Assembly: GCA_016195385.1 (NCBI GenBank)
Contig: JACPZS010000100.1
Coordinates: 1 to 64,000 of the forward strand
Direction: 5' to 3'
DNA from: Verrucomicrobiota bacterium
GTDB taxonomy: Bacteria; Verrucomicrobiota; Verrucomicrobiia; Limisphaerales; JACPZS01
DNA: 64,000 bases
The notes under the pieces: model-generated
Databases searched by the model: none
What the model saw: only the letters and a program-made list of their open reading frames with translations
What the model was told of the DNA's origin: nothing
Shown: one piece after another, positions 60,662 to 64,000 of the stretch
How positions within the stretch are numbered: the stretch's first letter is position 1
Layout: every line of letters starts with the position of its first letter
Position numbers and translations under genes: made by a program

Positions 60662-62236
60662 ATGCCCGGCTACCTCTCTCTCGTTCTTCACGCGCACCTG
60701 CCGTTTGTCCGGCATCCTGAGCACGAAAAGTTTCTCGAAGAGAACTGGCTCTTTGAAGCCATCACCGAAACTTACTTACCGCTGATTCAGGTCATGGACG
60801 GCTGGCTGCGCGACGGGATGGAGACGCGGCTGACGTTGACGCTCTCGCCGACGTTGTGCGCGATGTTGCTCGATCCGCTCTTGCAGGATCGCTACGTGCG
60901 CCACCTTGACGGCTTGATCGAACTGGCCGAAAAGGAAATTCATCGCACGCACTGGGATCATGCGTTTCAACCGCTCGCGTGGATGTATCACCATCGCTTC
61001 ACCACGCTGCGCGACACGTATTTTGCTTACGGCCGAAATGTTGTCGGCGCGTTCCGCAAGTTCCAGGAGCAGGGCAAATTGGAAATCATCACCTGCGCGG
61101 CGACGCACGCGTTGTTGCCGCTGCTCGCCGGGCATCCGCCGTCGATCCGCGCGCAAATTCTCACGGCACGCGATCATTACCGGAGTTCTTTCGGCTGCGA
61201 CCCGCGCGGCATCTGGCTCCCGGAATGCGCCTACGCGGAAGGCGTCGAAACCGTTTTGCAGGAAGCGAACATCCGGTGGTTCATCGTGGATACGCACGGC
61301 GTGCTGCACGCGCGTCCGCGTCCGCGTTACGGTGTGTTCGCGCCGATCTACACGCCGAACGGCATCGCGGCGTTCGGACGCGACCTCGATTCCGCGAAAC
61401 AAGTCTGGAGCAAGCACGAAGGTTATCCGGGCGACGTGCGCTACCGTGATTTCTATCGCGACATCGGTTTCGACTTTGATTTCGATTACGTGAAGCCGCA
61501 TTTGCCGTCCGCGGAGCATCGGGGCTTCACGGGGATAAAATACTTCCGCATCACTGGCGGCAGCGGCGCGAAGCAGGTTTACGATCGTCAGGCGGCGCTT
61601 GAGATTGCCGCCGAACACGCGGGGCATTTTCTCGGCGCGCGAATCGCACAGATCAACCATCTCGCCTCGGTTATGGATCGTCCGCCGCTCGTGCTCTCGC
61701 CGTATGACGCGGAATTGTTTGGGCATTGGTGGTACGAGGGGCCGGAGTTTCTGGATTTCTTCGTGCGGAAGGCCGTGTTCGATCAAAAGGAATTTGCGCT
61801 CACGACGCCGGAAGAATTTCTGCGGCGACATCCGAGCCAGCAAATCGCCACGCCGAGCGCGTCGAGCTGGGGCGAGGAAGGTTACTGGCGTGTGTGGCTG
61901 AACGAAACGAACGAGTGGATTCAGCCGCATCTGCACGTCGCGCAAGAACGCATGACGGAATTGGCGCGGCGTTTTCCGAACGCGGATGGACTGACCGAAC
62001 GTGCGCTCAATCAAGCTGCGCGCGAGTTGTTGCTAGCGCAGGCGAGCGACTGGCCGTTCATTTTGCGCACCGGCACGAGTCCCGACTACGCGCGCAAGCG
62101 GGTGAAGGATCACCTTTCGCGCTTTCTCAAATTGTACGAGCAACTGACCGCCGGCCGGGTTGATGAAGCGTGGCTGGCATCCATCGAGTGGCGTGACAAC
62201 ATTTTCCCCGACGCGAATTATCGCTACTGGGCGTAG
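60662..62236 (+). CDS. GH57-family glucan-branching-type enzyme (DUF1957)
   Basis: ATG 60662 (MPGYLSLVLHAHLPFVRHPEH) gives 524 residues. GH57 motifs are present: HAHLPFVRHPE, the nucleophile Glu in RGIWLPECAYAEGVE, DTHGV, and Asp in VLSPYDAELFGHWWYEGPEFLDFF. The C-terminal helical part (ERALNQAARELLLAQASDWPFILRTGTSPDYARKR) is typical of GH57 1,4-alpha-glucan branching enzymes. It would introduce alpha-1,6 branches into glycogen. The DUF4912 gene upstream fits, though the insertion now separates them. Confidence 0.93.
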   Translation: MPGYLSLVLHAHLPFVRHPEHEKFLEENWLFEAITETYLPLIQVMDGWLRDGMETRLTLTLSPTLCAMLLDPLLQDRYVRHLDGLIELAEKEIHRTHWDHAFQPLAWMYHHRFTTLRDTYFAYGRNVVGAFRKFQEQGKLEIITCAATHALLPLLAGHPPSIRAQILTARDHYRSSFGCDPRGIWLPECAYAEGVETVLQEANIRWFIVDTHGVLHARPRPRYGVFAPIYTPNGIAAFGRDLDSAKQVWSKHEGYPGDVRYRDFYRDIGFDFDFDYVKPHLPSAEHRGFTGIKYFRITGGSGAKQVYDRQAALEIAAEHAGHFLGARIAQINHLASVMDRPPLVLSPYDAELFGHWWYEGPEFLDFFVRKAVFDQKEFALTTPEEFLRRHPSQQIATPSASSWGEEGYWRVWLNETNEWIQPHLHVAQERMTELARRFPNADGLTERALNQAARELLLAQASDWPFILRTGTSPDYARKRVKDHLSRFLKLYEQLTAGRVDEAWLASIEWRDNIFPDANYRYWA

Positions 62237-62306
62237 CGAGGATGAATCGTTGACGCGAGGAACATTTCCTTGAGTTCGCCTGTCTGTTTTGTTTGGGTGA
62301 AATTCG

Positions 62307-63002
62307 ATGATCGAATATCTCTTCAAGCTGGACAGTGGCGCGAGTCTGCAATTCAAGGTCGATAGCCAGCGCGCGGAAACGCCCGCCGCCAGCGCGGGCG
62401 AACCTGCCTTCTGGACCCGGCTGGAGTTCAACCAATGCAGCAATTGCCCGTTGCAGCTCGTGCGCCAGCCACATTGTCCCGTGGCGGTGGACGTGGAGAA
62501 AATCATTCTTCAATTCAAGCATTTGTTTTCGTACGAAAAGGTTTGGATGCAGGTCACGACGCCGGAGCGTATTTACACCAAGCACTGCGACGTCCAGTCC
62601 GGGCTGCGTTCGCTGCTGGGTTTGGTGATGTCCACCAGCGCGTGCCCGATTCTCTCGCGGCTGCGCGGGCTGGCGCACTATCATCTGCCGTTTGCGTCGG
62701 CGCCCGAGACGCTGTTCCGCACCGCCGGCGCGTACTTGCTGCAACAGCATTTTGTTTTCAAGGCGGGCGGCAAACCTGATCTGGAGTTGCGCGGATTGGA
62801 CGAACTTTACGATCAATTGATGATCGTGAATCGATGTTTCAAAGGCCGGATTGACGCCGCGTCGGAGAAGGACGCCAACATGAATGCCATCGGACAATTA
62901 TTTTTTCTGTCGATGGCGGTGTCCAACTCACTCGAAGATCAATTGGCGGAATTGCGTCCGTTGTTCGACTCGCTCGCGAGTGAGCCGATCCCGTTGGCCT
63001 GA
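62307..63002 (+). CDS. Conserved hypothetical protein, possibly DUF6901-like
   Basis: 231 residues starting MIEYLFKLDSGASLQFKVDSQR. The N-terminal ~60 residues are beta-rich with Cys pairs (FNQCSNCPLQLVRQPHCPVAVDVEK). The rest is helical (LRSLLGLVMSTSACPILSRLRGLAHYHLPFASAPETLFRTAGAYLLQQHF). I recall similar proteins as conserved hypotheticals, perhaps DUF6901, but am not certain. No membrane segment or signal peptide. It lies between the GH57 gene and aroE with short gaps. Confidence 0.8.
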   Translation: MIEYLFKLDSGASLQFKVDSQRAETPAASAGEPAFWTRLEFNQCSNCPLQLVRQPHCPVAVDVEKIILQFKHLFSYEKVWMQVTTPERIYTKHCDVQSGLRSLLGLVMSTSACPILSRLRGLAHYHLPFASAPETLFRTAGAYLLQQHFVFKAGGKPDLELRGLDELYDQLMIVNRCFKGRIDAASEKDANMNAIGQLFFLSMAVSNSLEDQLAELRPLFDSLASEPIPLA

Positions 63003-63011
63003 AGCGCCGGG

Positions 63012-63992
63012 ATGAACAAAAACAGTTTCCCCTTGGCCCGGCGTCCCGGCCTCCACTATAACCGGCGCGTGCCCGACTCAGCCGGTTCATCGATCAACGC
63101 GACGACACGCTTGTGCGCGGTGTACGGGCATCCCATCAAACACTCGGCCTCGCCCGCGATGCACAACGCCGGCCTCGCCGCGCTCGGCTTGAACTGGCGC
63201 TACCTCGCGTTCGACGTGGCTCCGGGCGAACTGCGCGCGGCCATTGCCGGAGCGAAGGCGATGAAGTTCATCGGCCTCAATCTGACCGTGCCGCACAAAT
63301 TGCTCGCGCTTGATTTGGTCGATGAACTGGACGCAACGGCCAAAACCTGGGGCGCAGTGAACACGATTCGTTTCGAGACGCGAGTGGCAGACGGTGGCTG
63401 GCGACCCTTGGCGGAAGTGGCGACGGATGATGCGAACGAGCTCCGCGCGGTGGGTTTCAACACCGATGCGGATGCGGTAGTGCGGGCCATCGGCGAGGAT
63501 TTGAAGCTTGAACTGCGCGGTGCGCGCGTGCTGTTTCTCGGCGCAGGCGGGGCGGGACGCGTGGGCGCGTTGCGACTTGCCGCCGAAGGCGTGGGTGAAC
63601 TCGCGTTGGTTAATCGCACTGCGTCGAAGGCCGTCGAGCTGGCCAAAGAAATCCGGCAACGATTTCCGATGTGCGGTGTTTCGGTTGGTTATCCGGCAGG
63701 CAAAGTTGATCTGGTCGTGAACGCGACGTCGCTCGGTTTGAAACCGGATGATGGTTTGCCATTCGATCAAAATCAATTTGCGCTCACCGATGCCGGCGCG
63801 GTGTTCGACATGATTTATCGCCCCGCCGAAACGCCGCTCCTACGTGCCGCGCGGCTGGCCGGATGCCGCATCGCGAATGGCTTGGGAATGTTGCTGCATC
63901 AAGGGGCGCGCGCGCTGGAGATTTGGTGCGGCCAGCCCGCGCCGGTGGCAGTGATGCGGTGCGTACTCGAAGAAAATATTTATGGCAAATAA
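63012..63992 (+). CDS. aroE: Shikimate dehydrogenase AroE
   Basis: 326 residues with the AroE signature: YGHPIKHSASPAMHNAGLAALGLNWRYLAFDV, catalytic Lys in GLNLTVPHK, GFNTDADAVVRAI, the NADP-binding VLFLGAGGAGRVGALRLAAEGVGELALVNRTASKA, and GLGMLLHQGARALEIW. A ~25-residue insert (ETRVADGGWRPLAEVATDDANELRAV) lies before GFNTD. The start could be ATG 63012 or GTG 63069; the first ~20 residues are not conserved. It reduces 3-dehydroshikimate with NADPH. It is complete, ending 8 bp before the window end. Confidence 0.95.
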   Translation: MNKNSFPLARRPGLHYNRRVPDSAGSSINATTRLCAVYGHPIKHSASPAMHNAGLAALGLNWRYLAFDVAPGELRAAIAGAKAMKFIGLNLTVPHKLLALDLVDELDATAKTWGAVNTIRFETRVADGGWRPLAEVATDDANELRAVGFNTDADAVVRAIGEDLKLELRGARVLFLGAGGAGRVGALRLAAEGVGELALVNRTASKAVELAKEIRQRFPMCGVSVGYPAGKVDLVVNATSLGLKPDDGLPFDQNQFALTDAGAVFDMIYRPAETPLLRAARLAGCRIANGLGMLLHQGARALEIWCGQPAPVAVMRCVLEENIYGK

Positions 63993-64000
63993 TCCCCAAC

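Overview
The window is a GC-rich bacterial chromosome segment. Its content points to Verrucomicrobiota, probably the Pedosphaera/Limisphaera side (subdivision 3). This is inference from gene content, since no rRNA is present. Indicators are secreted Ig-like, FG-GAP and ASPIC/UnbV proteins, an ECF sigma factor beside a WD40 Ser/Thr kinase, DUF4912 next to a GH57 enzyme, BlaI/M56 and VapBC/HicBA modules, and REP-like inverted repeats. No tRNA, rRNA, CRISPR array, transposase or integrase was seen.

Layout. 0-5.1 kb is the end of a flagellar filament locus: flagellin 3' end, terminator, fliD, two unknown genes, then flgM-like, fliS and a fliT-like gene. Two near-perfect sigma-28 promoters sit before fliD and flgM. 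5.2-18.4 kb is mostly housekeeping and regulation: BlaI/M56 with a double operator, ffh, an ECF sigma/anti-sigma pair with a secreted protein, purE/purK, an aldehyde-dehydrogenase-family enzyme, a 50-aa membrane protein missed by the ORF track, and an ASPIC/UnbV protein. 18.5-26 kb holds a class III cyclase-TPR protein, a decayed second cyclase, toxin-antitoxin (TA) genes with a broken toxin, a GH43-type secreted enzyme whose start looks borrowed from a third cyclase, VapBC, and moaC/mog for molybdenum cofactor.

26-37 kb is the disturbed accessory part: a Calx-beta/Ig-like gene broken at two points, a two-cassette attC array without integrase, two HicBA modules, a truncated and frameshifted CbiX-type gene, and a ClpX-type gene missing the segment between Walker A and Walker B. 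37-57 kb returns to secreted proteins and regulation: an FG-GAP protein, ankyrin protein, OmpR-type two-component system, ECF sigma plus kinase, giant Ig/kelch protein, sialidase-like protein, TIM-barrel isomerase, TPR protein, aldo/keto reductase and Asp/Asn hydroxylase-like protein. 58-64 kb has DUF4912 and a GH57 enzyme (probably alpha-glucan metabolism), an inserted DUF4160/DUF2442 pair, and aroE.

The most notable pattern is that two small TA-type modules (HicBA near 35.2 kb, DUF4160/DUF2442 near 59.5 kb) each lie between two diverged copies of the 3' end of the gene upstream. Both copies are in frame through the stop codon, and the repeat-to-repeat distances are almost equal (631 and 628 bp). 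A third TA cluster (20.9-21.8 kb) has a weaker version of the same layout. No recombinase is adjacent. A second pattern is a run of genes carrying internal deletions or frameshifts (20.6, 21.3, 26.85, 28.9, 32.4-32.6, 35.95 kb). This could be real decay or an assembly fault and needs read-level checking.
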